From Methylomarinum vadi (GTDB lineage Bacteria; Pseudomonadota; Gammaproteobacteria; Methylococcales; Methylomonadaceae), in the NCBI RefSeq assembly GCF_000733935.1, contig NZ_JPON01000001.1:496001-560000 (forward strand): 64,000 nucleotides of DNA. Reading direction: 5' to 3'. Positions 9,037 through 18,975 of this stretch are shown in pieces. The position numbers were made by a program, and so were the translations under genes. The notes beneath the pieces were generated by a model that was not told the origin of the DNA, did no database searches, and worked only from the letters and a program-made list of their open reading frames with translations. Numbering within the stretch: the stretch's first letter is position 1; each line of letters opens with the position of its first letter.

Positions 9037-10596
9037 TTAGTCCTTATGCCGGCCGTCAGTATCTAACATTTGCAGGCGATAATCTCGCTCCGCCATGGCA
9101 TAAGGAATAATGGCCTGCCATAGATTCGTGCGACCTAGTTGTTCCATTTCGTAGCGGACAGTCGCTTGCTCGGGGAAATAGACGTAAGCGCGCCGGGCCT
9201 TGGGGAGTATGGCGCGTATCGTCGCGCATTTGTTGGCCGGATGACGATGCGGGCCCAAAATTGAGTGGGGATTATCGAGGCGACGATGTTGAAGCAGGTC
9301 TTCAAGCGCGTCTTTGTTCAGGGTAACCGGCGCATCGACGTCCTGAACCAGCCAAAGAACGCTGTCATTCTCTTGGTTGCAAGAGGCGATCAAATCCCGA
9401 TAAAAATCGAGGTATTCGCTGTTTAAACGAAAACCGTCGATATGGTAATTTCCCTGCCAGAAGCGGACGAAAGAGAACAGGTAATTTCTGACACCAGGAT
9501 GGTTTTTGGCAAAGTGGAAATCTACTGCCGTTTGTTTTTCCTGCCCTTCATACAAAGGTTTGCCGTCAAAGTAAATTAGGTTTTTCGGAGTTTTCGTTAA
9601 GGATAACGGGATGACATCGACGATGACGCCTAGGCCATGGCTGTGACAGCGGTCGACCAATGCTTGGATATGCTGCGGCGAACCGATGCGGGGGCTGGGG
9701 GTGAAAAAAGCGGCGATTTCGCTGTTAACATCGATAAATGTGGGGATTTCCAAGTGGGTATAACCTTGCCTGGCCAATTTTTCCAGCTCAGATTCGCCTA
9801 GTGTCAATCTTTTCGGGGCACTTTGTTTGTCGGGCTGGGAAAGTTGAAAAACGGCAATATTTCGCGGCCTGGCGGCATTTTGCCAGGCGCTGTCTTGCCA
9901 TTGGTGAGCCTGCGCCAGATCACAGACTATTGCCGCGGCCTCCGGCGATTCCTCGATGCAAACAGCGTAGGGATCGGTTTTCAGGAAAACATCGCCTTGC
10001 TGGGACCTAATCTCGAATTTATAAAAATCGCCGTCCGATACCCCGGGAATAAACAGTTCCCATAAGCCGACGGCGCTGATTTTTTGCATAGGGTGGTAAC
10101 GGCCGTCCCAGCGATTGAAACTACCGACGACCGAAACCCGTTGCGCATTGGGCGCCCAAACGCCAAAGCGCACACCGGCCACCGAATTTCTGGTTTCCGG
10201 GTGAGCGCCGCAGCGTTCGAATAAACGGTCGTATCGGCCCCGTAGAAACCGCTTTTCTTCATCGGCAGCAAGGTCGGCAACGGTAAAATTGTAAGGGTCG
10301 CGAATGACGGCTTGATGTTTGCCGGCATCGGTTACCCGCAGGACATAATCCAATCGATCAGAGCCTTCGCTTATCACCACATCGGTACAGAACAGGCCAT
10401 CGGGGTCGACTTGCTCCATTTTGACGATTTTTTTGCTGGGGTGCTTAATGAAAACGGTGACTTCCAGCGCATGGGGGATGAAGACACGAATGACAAACTG
10501 GCGGCCTTCGTTTGTCGAGCGCTTGCGCTGCGGACCAAGAACTTCAAATGGCCGCTCGTGGCGTGATTCAACGATTTTTTTCAGGTCGTCGTTCAT
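9037..10596 (-). pseudogene. 5' part of a tandem GlgB fusion gene: catalytically degenerate branching-enzyme-like unit plus second N1 domain
   Basis: The 519-residue frame opens as a GlgB N1 domain (SRHERPFEVLGPQ), then a CBM48 (VWAPNAQRVSVVGSFNRWDG), then a short, degenerate GH13-like stretch. Its motif equivalents are VIVDVIPLS (for DWVPxH), IDGFRLNSEY (nucleophile Asp replaced by Asn) and LVQDVDAP (acid/base Glu lost); motif IV is absent. From about residue 430 another N1 domain begins (RRLDNPHSILGPHRHP), ending TDGRHKD at the insertion. Its continuation is the frame at 8453. The original gene would have encoded about 1160 residues. The first unit may have been a glucan-binding or regulatory module. 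As it stands the product ends at a TAA supplied by the insertion. Confidence 0.75.
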
Positions 10597-11052
10597 ATTT
10601 ATCGTTCCGGGTGATGTGTTAACACGGTTTACTTGCGGTAATGGCGCCTAACACAGATGACGGAAAGCGGAAACGGCTTTTGCTCGAAGAGCGCAGAAGT
10701 TCAGACGAATCCGACGAGTAGCAATTTTAACCGATTTTCCTTGCATGGCTTCTCGGATAATAGTCGTAATTGCTTTACCGACAAGAAAATCTTTGTTTCC
10801 CGATGATGATGGCAAAATCCAGCATGAAGAATAATGATAATAATTTCTCTATTAATGCCAAAGTGGAGGTGGCGACATGGCTAATGGGTAGAGGGAACTG
10901 CAAAGAAACGGATTATGGATTGGCGGAGGTTAAAGAGGTTTTTTGATTAAACAAAATGGATTGTATTCAAAAGGACAGTCTTATTGGCTTTCGATTTCGT
11001 ATATCTTCTTCAATGGCTACGATTTTACGAATATCGGCTGCAAGAAATGGTT
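10597..11052. other. Intergenic region without recognisable gene
   Basis: This 456-bp AT-richer stretch precedes the fused branching-enzyme gene and follows the end of the minus-strand RND operon. It should hold the promoter of the minus-strand glgB fusion. I see no convincing ORF, RNA gene or strong terminator. Confidence 0.4.
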
Positions 11053-14000
11053 TCAGACTCTCCTAGTGGTGGAAAAAATTTTCAGTAGGGCGGGGAGTAG
11101 AATCAGCACTAACGGGATCTGCACCATCAATCCCGAAACGATGGCGATGGCCAACGGTTGCAGCATTTCGGAACCGGCGCCGATTCCCATCGCCAGCGGC
11201 ATTAGCGCCAGGATCGCGGCAATCGTGGTCATCGCGATCGGGCGCATGCGATTGTTGCCGGCGGTAATCATGCGTTGAATCGGTGCATGCGATTCAGGCA
11301 GGCTTTGATATTCCGAATAATAAAAGATGCTGACTTCGGTGACGATGCCGATGACCATGGTCATGCCCATCATCGCGGTGATATTCAACTCGATCCCGGT
11401 CAACCACAAGCCGACGAAAACAGCGGCTACTGCCGACAAGGTCGTCAACATCATTGCCAGGGCGACATGAAAGCGTTCGTATAGATACAGCAACAAGGCG
11501 AAAACCAGCGCCACCGCGGCGATGAAGACGATCAGCAGGTCATGAAAGGCGATGCGCTGCTGTTCGTACAAACCGCCCAGGACATAATAAACGTCATGCG
11601 GCAACATGCCGGGACTTTCCAGCGCATGGATGACATCGGCGATGGTGGAGCCCATGTCCCGGCCGCTGATTCGGGCGGTGACGGCGATCATGCGTTTCAG
11701 ATTGTCGCGGGTGATCTGCGCCTGGCCGTTTTCCGGGCTGATTTGCGCCACGCGCTTAAGCGGCACCCAATGGCCGTCCGGCGAGCGAATGCGCAGACGA
11801 TCCAGCGCTCGCAACGAACCGCGTTCATTGGCCGGGATCCAGACCCGCAGATTGAGCATTTTTGGGCCTTCCTGTAGTTGCGTGGTCACGATGCCGCTCA
11901 GGTAGGCGTTCAATGTCTGTTTGACCGTATCAGGGCTGAGGCCTTCCAGCGCCGCTTTATCGCGCAGGACCTGAATATTGTAAGCGTCGCCGGCCGGAAT
12001 GACGCCGTTGTTGAGGTCGACGACCCCGGTAATTTTTTCCAGCGCCGCGGCCACCTTGTTCGCCAATTCCTTCAATAACTTTCCGTCGTCGGCATACAAT
12101 TTTACTTCGATCGGTTGCGGAACCGCGGTCAAGTCGCCGATCAGGTCTTCCATCAGTTTGGCCAGCTCGATGTCCAGTCCGGGCACGTTATGGCTAATCT
12201 GCTCCCGGAGCCCATCCATCACGTCGTCCAAGCTGCGACGGGGTAACGGTTTCAGGCGGACAAAGAAATCGCCCTCGTTGGCTTCGGTAATGAATCCTCC
12301 CAGGCTGTTACCGGTGCGGCGCGAATAAGTCTCCACTTCCGGCGTTTCGCGTAGAATTCGTTCGACCTGCCGCAGCAAGCGGTCCGTTTCCGATACCGAG
12401 GTGCCGGGTGCGGCGCGGTAATCGAGAATGAACCCGCCTTCGTCCATCGACGGCATGAAGCCGGAACCGGTTTGTTGCCAGCCGATAAACCCGGCGGCCA
12501 ACAGCGGAAGCAGGGCCGACAACAGCAACCAGGGTTTGGACAGCAGGATTTGCAACAAGTGTCGATAATGCCTGTGAAACCAGCCCGTCAACGGGCCGTT
12601 CTCCTCCTGTTCGGTATCGTTCTGCGTCAAGGTGTGCTCGGCCAGCAACGGGACGGCCAGCCAGGCGACGATAAAGGAGATGAACAATGCCGATGCCATC
12701 GTGATCGACAAGGCCTTGAAAAAACTGCCGCTGACGCCGGTGATAAACGCCAAGGGGGCGAAAATGATGATCGTCGACGCCGAAGAACCGGCCAGCGGTT
12801 TACTGAATTCGCTTGCGGCCAGATGAATTCTGTTTAGATAAGTGCCCGTTGCTTCGCGCATGCGCCGGATAATATGCTCGATCATGACGATCGCGTCGTC
12901 GATAATCAAGGCGACGGCGGCGGCCATACCGCCCAGCGTCATAATATTGAAGCCTAGCCCGAATAAGTGGATGATCAGCACGGTGGCCGATAGCGCCATG
13001 GGCACGGTAATGGCCGCAATCAAAGTCACCTTGATATTGCGCAGGAATAGCAACAGGGTCAGGATAGCCAATCCCAGGCCGATCAGCAACGCCTCTTTGA
13101 CGCTGAGCGCGGAGGCGACGATCAGGTCGCTTTGATCGTACCATTTGGCGATTTGGACGTCGGCGGGCAGCTTTTTGCGGATTAGCTGCAATTGCGTCTG
13201 CGCGTTTCGGGCAATGTCCACGGTGCTGCTGCCGGGTTGTTGATTGATCTGAAACAGCACCGCATCCCGGCCTTCGGCGGTGATTCGTTGCCATTGCGGT
13301 GCGGTCGTTTTGATCACTTGGGCGACATCTTCCAGAAATACCAGCCCGTTCTGGCCGCTGCGCAAAATCGTCTGCCCGATCTGCTGCGAATTTTGCAATT
13401 GGGTGTTGGCCAGTAATAGGTACAACTTGTAATGTTGTTCCAGCCGGCCTACTGCCTGGATCACGTTGGCAGCCGATAACGCGTTGGCGACGTCGTTCAG
13501 GTTCAGGTTCAGGGCATTGATGCGTGCCGGATCCACCAGAACCTGGTATTCCGCGACGGCCCCGCCCAATACGTCGACTTTCGCGACGCCGGGAATGGCC
13601 GACAGGATAGGCCTGATTTGATAAAGAGCCATATCCCGAAGCTCGACCAGACTGTGTGCCGGCGACGTCAGGCTGTAGCCGAGTACCGGGAAGACCGTGG
13701 GGTCCATGCGTCTGACGCCGAATGCCAGCGTGGCGGGCAAGGTCGAACGGATCTGATTGATGGCCGACTCCACTTGCAGCATGGCCGACACCATATCCAT
13801 GCCCCAGTCAAAATTCACGGCGATATCGGCACTGCCGCGGCTGGTGGCCGAACGCACCGTCAACACCCCCGGCACGGCCCTTACCGCCTCTTCCACCGGC
13901 CAGGTCACCTGTACCGCCATGCGTTCCGCCGGCATGTCGCCGGCATCGAGATTGATGACTACCCGCGGGAAGGTGACCTGAGGGAACAGGCTGACCGGCG

Positions 14001-14094
14001 TCCGATAGATGGCGAAACCGCCTGCGGCGGCGAACAAGACCAACACAAACAGGATAGAGCGTCGGTGGCGGTGCGCCCATTGCGTAATGCTCAT
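11053..14094 (-). CDS. RND efflux pump, inner-membrane subunit
   Basis: The 1013-residue protein has the RND layout: first membrane helix at 13-30, large periplasmic loop, helices 2-6 around 335-490, second periplasmic loop, helices 8-12 at the C-terminus. The TM4 motif reads ALIIDDAIVMIEH (about 395-407), with two Asp as in proton-coupled HAE-type pumps, and differs from the DFG-x3-DGAVV signature of heavy-metal HME1 pumps. It is the last gene of an operon, overlapping the adaptor gene by 4 bp. Substrate is not determined; regulation by the neighbouring two-component system is likely from position. Confidence 0.92.
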   Translation of the reverse strand: MSITQWAHRHRRSILFVLVLFAAAGGFAIYRTPVSLFPQVTFPRVVINLDAGDMPAERMAVQVTWPVEEAVRAVPGVLTVRSATSRGSADIAVNFDWGMDMVSAMLQVESAINQIRSTLPATLAFGVRRMDPTVFPVLGYSLTSPAHSLVELRDMALYQIRPILSAIPGVAKVDVLGGAVAEYQVLVDPARINALNLNLNDVANALSAANVIQAVGRLEQHYKLYLLLANTQLQNSQQIGQTILRSGQNGLVFLEDVAQVIKTTAPQWQRITAEGRDAVLFQINQQPGSSTVDIARNAQTQLQLIRKKLPADVQIAKWYDQSDLIVASALSVKEALLIGLGLAILTLLLFLRNIKVTLIAAITVPMALSATVLIIHLFGLGFNIMTLGGMAAAVALIIDDAIVMIEHIIRRMREATGTYLNRIHLAASEFSKPLAGSSASTIIIFAPLAFITGVSGSFFKALSITMASALFISFIVAWLAVPLLAEHTLTQNDTEQEENGPLTGWFHRHYRHLLQILLSKPWLLLSALLPLLAAGFIGWQQTGSGFMPSMDEGGFILDYRAAPGTSVSETDRLLRQVERILRETPEVETYSRRTGNSLGGFITEANEGDFFVRLKPLPRRSLDDVMDGLREQISHNVPGLDIELAKLMEDLIGDLTAVPQPIEVKLYADDGKLLKELANKVAAALEKITGVVDLNNGVIPAGDAYNIQVLRDKAALEGLSPDTVKQTLNAYLSGIVTTQLQEGPKMLNLRVWIPANERGSLRALDRLRIRSPDGHWVPLKRVAQISPENGQAQITRDNLKRMIAVTARISGRDMGSTIADVIHALESPGMLPHDVYYVLGGLYEQQRIAFHDLLIVFIAAVALVFALLLYLYERFHVALAMMLTTLSAVAAVFVGLWLTGIELNITAMMGMTMVIGIVTEVSIFYYSEYQSLPESHAPIQRMITAGNNRMRPIAMTTIAAILALMPLAMGIGAGSEMLQPLAIAIVSGLMVQIPLVLILLPALLKIFSTTRRV

Positions 14095-15200
14095 TGTTGC
14101 TGGCCACTCCCTTCGCTTGGCGTGACGGCAACCGCCATGCCCGGTTCGAGTTCGTAATTGCCCAACACCACAACGTCGTCGCCGACGTTTAAATCGTCGG
14201 CGATCACTTCGATTTGCGCCCCGTTTTCCAGACCGACCTTGACGTCATGTTTGACGGCCCGGCCGTCGACGACGGTGAACAGACTGTAACCACCGTCGTC
14301 CGGCAATACCGCTTGTCGCGGGACCACGAGCGTTTCGTTGTTGGAAATGATGATTCGGCCTTCGACGAAATCGTTGATCAGCAGAGTCCGGTTTAACTCC
14401 GGCCTGATGAAAACATTAACCATGCGTGTGCTGGGATCGATCTGATGGGTGATGATTTCGATGTGGCCTTTGACCGGCTGAGCGACCGGGGTGTTGACCG
14501 GCGTGATCAGGACCGGCTGATTCAGTTGTATATGAGCATAATCCTCGGTTTCGATGCCCAAACGCACCACCCATTGGCTATTGTCGACCAATTGCAATAG
14601 CGGCGTGCCGGCGGCGACAATTTGGCCCTGTTGCACGTTGACCAAAAAAATGATGCCGCTGCTTTCGGCGTGGATTTGTTGTTCCTTGCCGATACCGCGG
14701 TCGGCCAGATTTTTCAACATGATCTTGGCCTGCTCCACGCGCAAGCTCGAGGTCAGCAAATCCTGCTGGGTCGCCAGTTTCAGGCGGATACGTTCGCGTA
14801 GCAATTGATTATTCCGCAATGCCGCGCGCAGTTCTCTTTGCGCTTGTTCCAATTGCAGAACCGCATCCGCGCCGGGTTTCAGCGTGATCAGCAGATCGCC
14901 TTCCTGTACCGTTTGTCCCTGGTTGACCTGTATTTTGTCGATTCGGCTGGTATAGGGGACGCTGATTGTTTTCAGCTTGTCCGGTAGCGGTAAAACCGCG
15001 CCATAGGCGGTCAAGGTCTCTTCGATCTGACCTTTATGCAGTTTAATGGCTTCAACTTCGGCGATTGGTTCGGTTGCCGACGAGGCAGTGTCTTCGTTGG
15101 CGGCCTGGTTGGGGTCTGTCGACAGGTAAAGTAGGAGCGACACGACGGCGAGAAGCGGCAGTAGAATAAGGACTAAGGATGATGCAGCGGGGAATCTCAT
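14091..15200 (-). CDS. RND periplasmic adaptor (membrane fusion protein)
   Basis: The 369-residue protein starts with a membrane anchor (residues 8-26). It has a split biotinyl-lipoyl domain (VNQGQTVQEGDLLITL and, after the hairpin, VQQGQIVAAGTPLLQLVD), an alpha-hairpin between them, and a beta-barrel and membrane-proximal domain ending VVVLGNYELEPGMAV. It bridges the outer-membrane channel and the pump. Its start overlaps the stop of the upstream channel gene by 4 bp and its stop overlaps the pump start by 4 bp, so the three are translated together. Confidence 0.92.
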   Translation of the reverse strand: MRFPAASSLVLILLPLLAVVSLLLYLSTDPNQAANEDTASSATEPIAEVEAIKLHKGQIEETLTAYGAVLPLPDKLKTISVPYTSRIDKIQVNQGQTVQEGDLLITLKPGADAVLQLEQAQRELRAALRNNQLLRERIRLKLATQQDLLTSSLRVEQAKIMLKNLADRGIGKEQQIHAESSGIIFLVNVQQGQIVAAGTPLLQLVDNSQWVVRLGIETEDYAHIQLNQPVLITPVNTPVAQPVKGHIEIITHQIDPSTRMVNVFIRPELNRTLLINDFVEGRIIISNNETLVVPRQAVLPDDGGYSLFTVVDGRAVKHDVKVGLENGAQIEVIADDLNVGDDVVVLGNYELEPGMAVAVTPSEGSGQQQ

Positions 15201-16666
15201 AACATATTGCTCCGATTATCCGATGGCAAGCGATAGCGTCCGCTCGCCACTTCCAATGCGATACCCGCCTGTATCAACTGCAACTTCAGATTCAATAATG
15301 CAATTTTTTTGTTGGTCAAATTGTTCCACGACGTATAGTAATTCAACACATCGGCTTGGCCGATTTCGATCGCTGCGCGATAGGCTTTGACCAAATTGGC
15401 CAATTCCGGAAGGGCAGCGCGGACGGAATGAATTTGTTTGTTGATCCAGGCGATGGTGACCAGCAATTCGGCGATATCGGCGCGGGCTTGATAAACGCGG
15501 TCGCTATATTGATCGAACAGTTGCCGGCGTGTCGCGCGGGCGATGGCGATTTGGCCGCGGTTGCGATTGAATATTGGCAATGTCATCGAGACGCCAAAAC
15601 CGACGGTATAAAGGTTACTGTTGTCACGCGCATGGTCGAAGCCGATGCTGATGCGCGGAAATTGCTGCAACACGGCCACATGCAGTTTTTCCTCTTGGCT
15701 CTCGTAACCTCGTTTCAATGCCATCAAGTCCAATCTTCGTTGTTCGATGTTTTGGATCAATCCATCGTAAGTCGGAACCTTCAGCTCATCGAGTAGTGCG
15801 ATTCCCTGTTGCAACTTTACGATATCATGAGGTTTAAGGCCCATGGCCCGGTTGAGGCGTTGTTGTTGCTGTTTGATTTGTTGTTCGAGAGCCAGCAAAC
15901 GGATGTCGACCAGGTTTTTGGCGGAAACGGCGGCAACGCGTTCGAGTTCGGTCACCAGGCCCGCGTCGGCGGCCTGTTGCAGTCGTTGCCGGTTGTTTTC
16001 CAAGCGCTGGGCCATTTCGGCGAGCAAGGTGTGTTGCCTGCGATAGACGAGCAAATGATAAACCGCCAGTTTGGCTGCCTGTGCGATTTGCCATTCCTGC
16101 CAGGCGATTTGCAGGTCTATGTCCGCTCGTTGTTTTTCGGCCGCGGCGATTTTATTTTCACGCCAGATCAGTGCCGTGACTTGCCAGTTCAGCCCGAAAC
16201 CGAAAGCGTTATTCATACCCAGATCGGTACCGCCGGAAGGGGCGGAAAAACTGTAGGAAACCTGCGGGTCGGGCAACAATCCTGCTTGTAACAGCTGGGC
16301 ATTGGCGATAGCGTGTTTATCCCTGATGCCGCGTAATGTTGGGTTGCGCAATACTGCCAAGACGGCCGCTTCGTCGGGCGACAAGCCATCCTCGATGTCG
16401 AAGGCAATGGGTTCGAGTAGCGGGTGTTTTATGGCGGCGGCCTGAATACGAAGCTGTTCGTTCGACGGCGTTTGCAGTTGTCGTTGAACGGCTTCCCGGG
16501 TTAATGGCTGTGCTTGATAACGTGCGCAGGCCGTTAAGATGAGTAGATTGATTAAAATGGGCAAGGACCGGAATAATTGGCGCACCAAGTAACGCGCAGG
16601 TCCCGGCTGCTGTTCCGCTTCATATTGGTTGGCGATCGAAAAAGTCATGTTGAAAAGCATGGACAA
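15197..16666 (-). CDS. TolC-family outer-membrane efflux lipoprotein
   Basis: The 489-residue protein has two OEP repeats with long coiled-coil helices and the conserved turn PIFNRNRGQIAIARATR. The N-terminus has a hydrophobic stretch ending LLILTACAR, a plausible lipobox, after a rather long polar leader. The actual start may therefore be a later codon than 16666; MTFSIANQ is an alternative. First gene of the channel-adaptor-pump operon, divergent from the response regulator with a 90-bp gap containing a palindrome. Confidence 0.88.
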   Translation of the reverse strand: MSMLFNMTFSIANQYEAEQQPGPARYLVRQLFRSLPILINLLILTACARYQAQPLTREAVQRQLQTPSNEQLRIQAAAIKHPLLEPIAFDIEDGLSPDEAAVLAVLRNPTLRGIRDKHAIANAQLLQAGLLPDPQVSYSFSAPSGGTDLGMNNAFGFGLNWQVTALIWRENKIAAAEKQRADIDLQIAWQEWQIAQAAKLAVYHLLVYRRQHTLLAEMAQRLENNRQRLQQAADAGLVTELERVAAVSAKNLVDIRLLALEQQIKQQQQRLNRAMGLKPHDIVKLQQGIALLDELKVPTYDGLIQNIEQRRLDLMALKRGYESQEEKLHVAVLQQFPRISIGFDHARDNSNLYTVGFGVSMTLPIFNRNRGQIAIARATRRQLFDQYSDRVYQARADIAELLVTIAWINKQIHSVRAALPELANLVKAYRAAIEIGQADVLNYYTSWNNLTNKKIALLNLKLQLIQAGIALEVASGRYRLPSDNRSNML

Positions 16667-16703
16667 ATCTTAACAAAAGTGTCTTGCCAAAACCTTTCCG
16701 GGT

Positions 16704-16721
16704 CATTACCAAATGGTAATG
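16704..16721. promoter_or_regulatory. Palindromic operator candidate between RND operon and response regulator
   Basis: CATTACC-AAAT-GGTAATG is an inverted repeat with 7-bp perfect arms. It lies in the 90-bp divergent gap between the RND operon (start 16666) and the OmpR-family regulator gene (start 16756). Position and symmetry suit a binding site of that regulator, controlling both directions. Role inferred from position only. Confidence 0.55.
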
Positions 16722-16755
16722 TATTCGTTTGGGGAAAGCCGTTATCATTGGCGCC

Positions 16756-17433
16756 ATGAGAATTCTTTTAGTCGAAGACGACGAGCAGGCGGCTGCCTAT
16801 CTGGTCAAAGGATTGAACGAAAGCGGGCACAACGTCGACCATGCCGCCGACGGACAGGTGGGATTGGATTTGGCGGTGAGCGGACACTACGATGTGCTGG
16901 TAGTCGATCGCATGCTGCCGAAAAGGGACGGCTTATCGCTGGTACGCATGCTGAGGGCCGATGGTAACATAACCCCGATTCTATTGCTGAGTGCGTTAGG
17001 GGAGGTCGACGACCGGGTCGAAGGCTTGCGCTCGGGCGGCGACGATTATCTGGTCAAGCCCTACGCGTTTGCCGAATTGCTGGCCCGACTCGATGTGCTG
17101 ATGCGAAGGAACCAGGACAAGCCGGCGGACCGCCGTTTGCATATTGCCGACCTCGAGCTGAATCTGCTCAATCACAAAGTTTCCCGCGCCGGGCGCTTAT
17201 TGCGCTTGCAGCCGATGGAGCTGCGCCTGCTCGAGTTTCTAATGCGGCATACCGGGCAGATCGTGACCCGGACCATGTTGCTGGAACAGGTTTGGGATTT
17301 GCATTTCGATCCGCAAACCAATGTCATCGATACCCAGATCAGTCGCTTGCGGGCCAAAATAGACAAGGATTTCGACAAACCCTTATTGCACACCTTGCGC
17401 GGCATCGGCTACAAGCTGGATGAAAACCCGTAG
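16756..17433 (+). CDS. OmpR/PhoB-family response regulator
   Basis: From the ATG at 16756 (MRILLVEDDEQAAAYLVKGL) the protein has 225 residues. The receiver domain has the acidic pair EDD (7-9), phospho-acceptor Asp in VVDRMLPKRDG (about 51), Ser/Thr in LLLSALGEVDDR and Lys in YLVKPYAF. The C-terminal winged helix contains LRLQPMELRLLEFLM and VIDTQISRLRAKID. The frame is open 9 codons further upstream, but family alignment supports MRIL. It overlaps the sensor kinase gene by 14 bp. It probably controls one or both flanking efflux operons. Confidence 0.93.
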   Translation: MRILLVEDDEQAAAYLVKGLNESGHNVDHAADGQVGLDLAVSGHYDVLVVDRMLPKRDGLSLVRMLRADGNITPILLLSALGEVDDRVEGLRSGGDDYLVKPYAFAELLARLDVLMRRNQDKPADRRLHIADLELNLLNHKVSRAGRLLRLQPMELRLLEFLMRHTGQIVTRTMLLEQVWDLHFDPQTNVIDTQISRLRAKIDKDFDKPLLHTLRGIGYKLDENP

Positions 17434-18811
17434 GCTGCTCCACACTTCCGCCATGCGGATCGCCTTGCGTTACGCCGGCATTAATGCCGTGTTGTTAATG
17501 CTGGGATTAGGTTTGTTGTTTTGGGCGGGTAGCCGTTATGTGGACGAACAAATCAGCACCGGTTTGAAACAACGGGCCAACGAGCTTGTGCGTATCGAGC
17601 AGGCGAAAGGACGCAATGCGCTGATCGAAACGTTAAATGCCCAGCAGACCATCGATGTTAAATACCGCCGCCATTTTTTATTAATTTCCGCGGATGGCCA
17701 AATCCTGGCCGGCGATCTCCTGGCATGGCCGTCGGCTCTGGATCATTACGGCCAAGTGACCAATATCTGGATCGACGGCAGGATCGTCAAATACCCCGGA
17801 GAATCCGTGGACGGCTATTGGCCGATGATCGCCGCATACCTGCCCGATGGTGGCCGTCTGTTGTTGGCGCAGGGACTGGAGCAGGCCGAGGAACTTCAGG
17901 AAATCATGCTGTCGACGATTATTACGATTCTGTTGGTTTCGGTAGGCTTGGCCCTGGCGATGGGCTGGTTCATCGGTCGGACATTACTGGCGCGGATCGA
18001 TAAAATCAACGCGACGGCCATGGCCATCACCAGCGGCGACCTGTCGCGGCGGGTACCGCTTGCCGACAGGCATGACGAGTTCGATGAATTGGCGGCGCAT
18101 CTCAATTCCATGTTGTTGCGCATCGAACAATTAATGAACGGCATGCGTCAAGTAACCGATAACGTTGCCCATGACTTGCGCAAACCGCTGTCGCGGCTGC
18201 GGAACCGTTTGGAAATCACCCTATTGGAAAAACGCGAACCGGTCGAGTATCGCCAGGTTATCGGTGAAACCATAGAAGATGCCGACGATTTAATCCGCAC
18301 CTTCAATGCGCTGTTGGAAATCGCGCAGACGGAAGCCGGAAGTTTTCGCGGCGAATGGAAAAATATCGAGTTAAGTTCGTTGTTGTACGAGTTAGGCCAG
18401 CTCTACCGTGAGCTGGCCGAAACCGAAAACAAAACATTGTCGATTCGCGTGCAGGGCGGGCTTCATGTTGCCGGTAACCGCCATTTGCTGGCGCAGGCTG
18501 TCAGCAACCTGCTGGACAACGCGATCAAATTCAGCCCCCCGGCCGGCAAGATCGTACTTGAGGCGTGGCAGCGGGAGGATGGTGTCACCGTGCAAATCAG
18601 CGATAACGGTCCGGGTATTCCGGCCGACCGCTATGCTTATGCCATGGAGCGTTTTTCTCGCCTGGACACTGCCCGGAGTACTTCGGGTAGTGGGCTGGGG
18701 CTCAGTCTGGTCAAGGCAGTAATGGAATTACACAGAGCTGATTTGAGCATGGCCGACAATCGGCCCGGTTTGAAGGTGAAGATTAAATTTGCCTGTCACT
18801 ATGCAGTATAA
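17420..18811 (+). CDS. Sensor histidine kinase, membrane-bound
   Basis: The 463-residue kinase has a first membrane helix (about 20-40), a periplasmic sensing domain of about 120 residues, a second helix (about 160-185), a HAMP domain, the H-box VTDNVAHDLRKPLSRLRNRL with His about residue 252, then N-box (NLLDNAIKFSPP), G1 (DNGPGIP) and G2 (GSGLGLSLVKAV). It partners with the overlapping upstream regulator. The ligand is unknown; the setting between two RND systems and a His-rich protein suggests a metal or an envelope stress signal. Confidence 0.93.
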   Translation: MKTRRLLHTSAMRIALRYAGINAVLLMLGLGLLFWAGSRYVDEQISTGLKQRANELVRIEQAKGRNALIETLNAQQTIDVKYRRHFLLISADGQILAGDLLAWPSALDHYGQVTNIWIDGRIVKYPGESVDGYWPMIAAYLPDGGRLLLAQGLEQAEELQEIMLSTIITILLVSVGLALAMGWFIGRTLLARIDKINATAMAITSGDLSRRVPLADRHDEFDELAAHLNSMLLRIEQLMNGMRQVTDNVAHDLRKPLSRLRNRLEITLLEKREPVEYRQVIGETIEDADDLIRTFNALLEIAQTEAGSFRGEWKNIELSSLLYELGQLYRELAETENKTLSIRVQGGLHVAGNRHLLAQAVSNLLDNAIKFSPPAGKIVLEAWQREDGVTVQISDNGPGIPADRYAYAMERFSRLDTARSTSGSGLGLSLVKAVMELHRADLSMADNRPGLKVKIKFACHYAV

Positions 18812-18975
18812 AAATACTTCCCCTATCAATTGCTTACAATTCATTATATTACTGCGATTGTGACAACGACATATTTGTACCGCCTTTTCAGTTAATATGA
18901 AACTTGATCATATTGGGCCATTGGTGAAACAATAAAAACCACTTAACGCGGTTTAGTTGATTATTTGTTAGTGGA

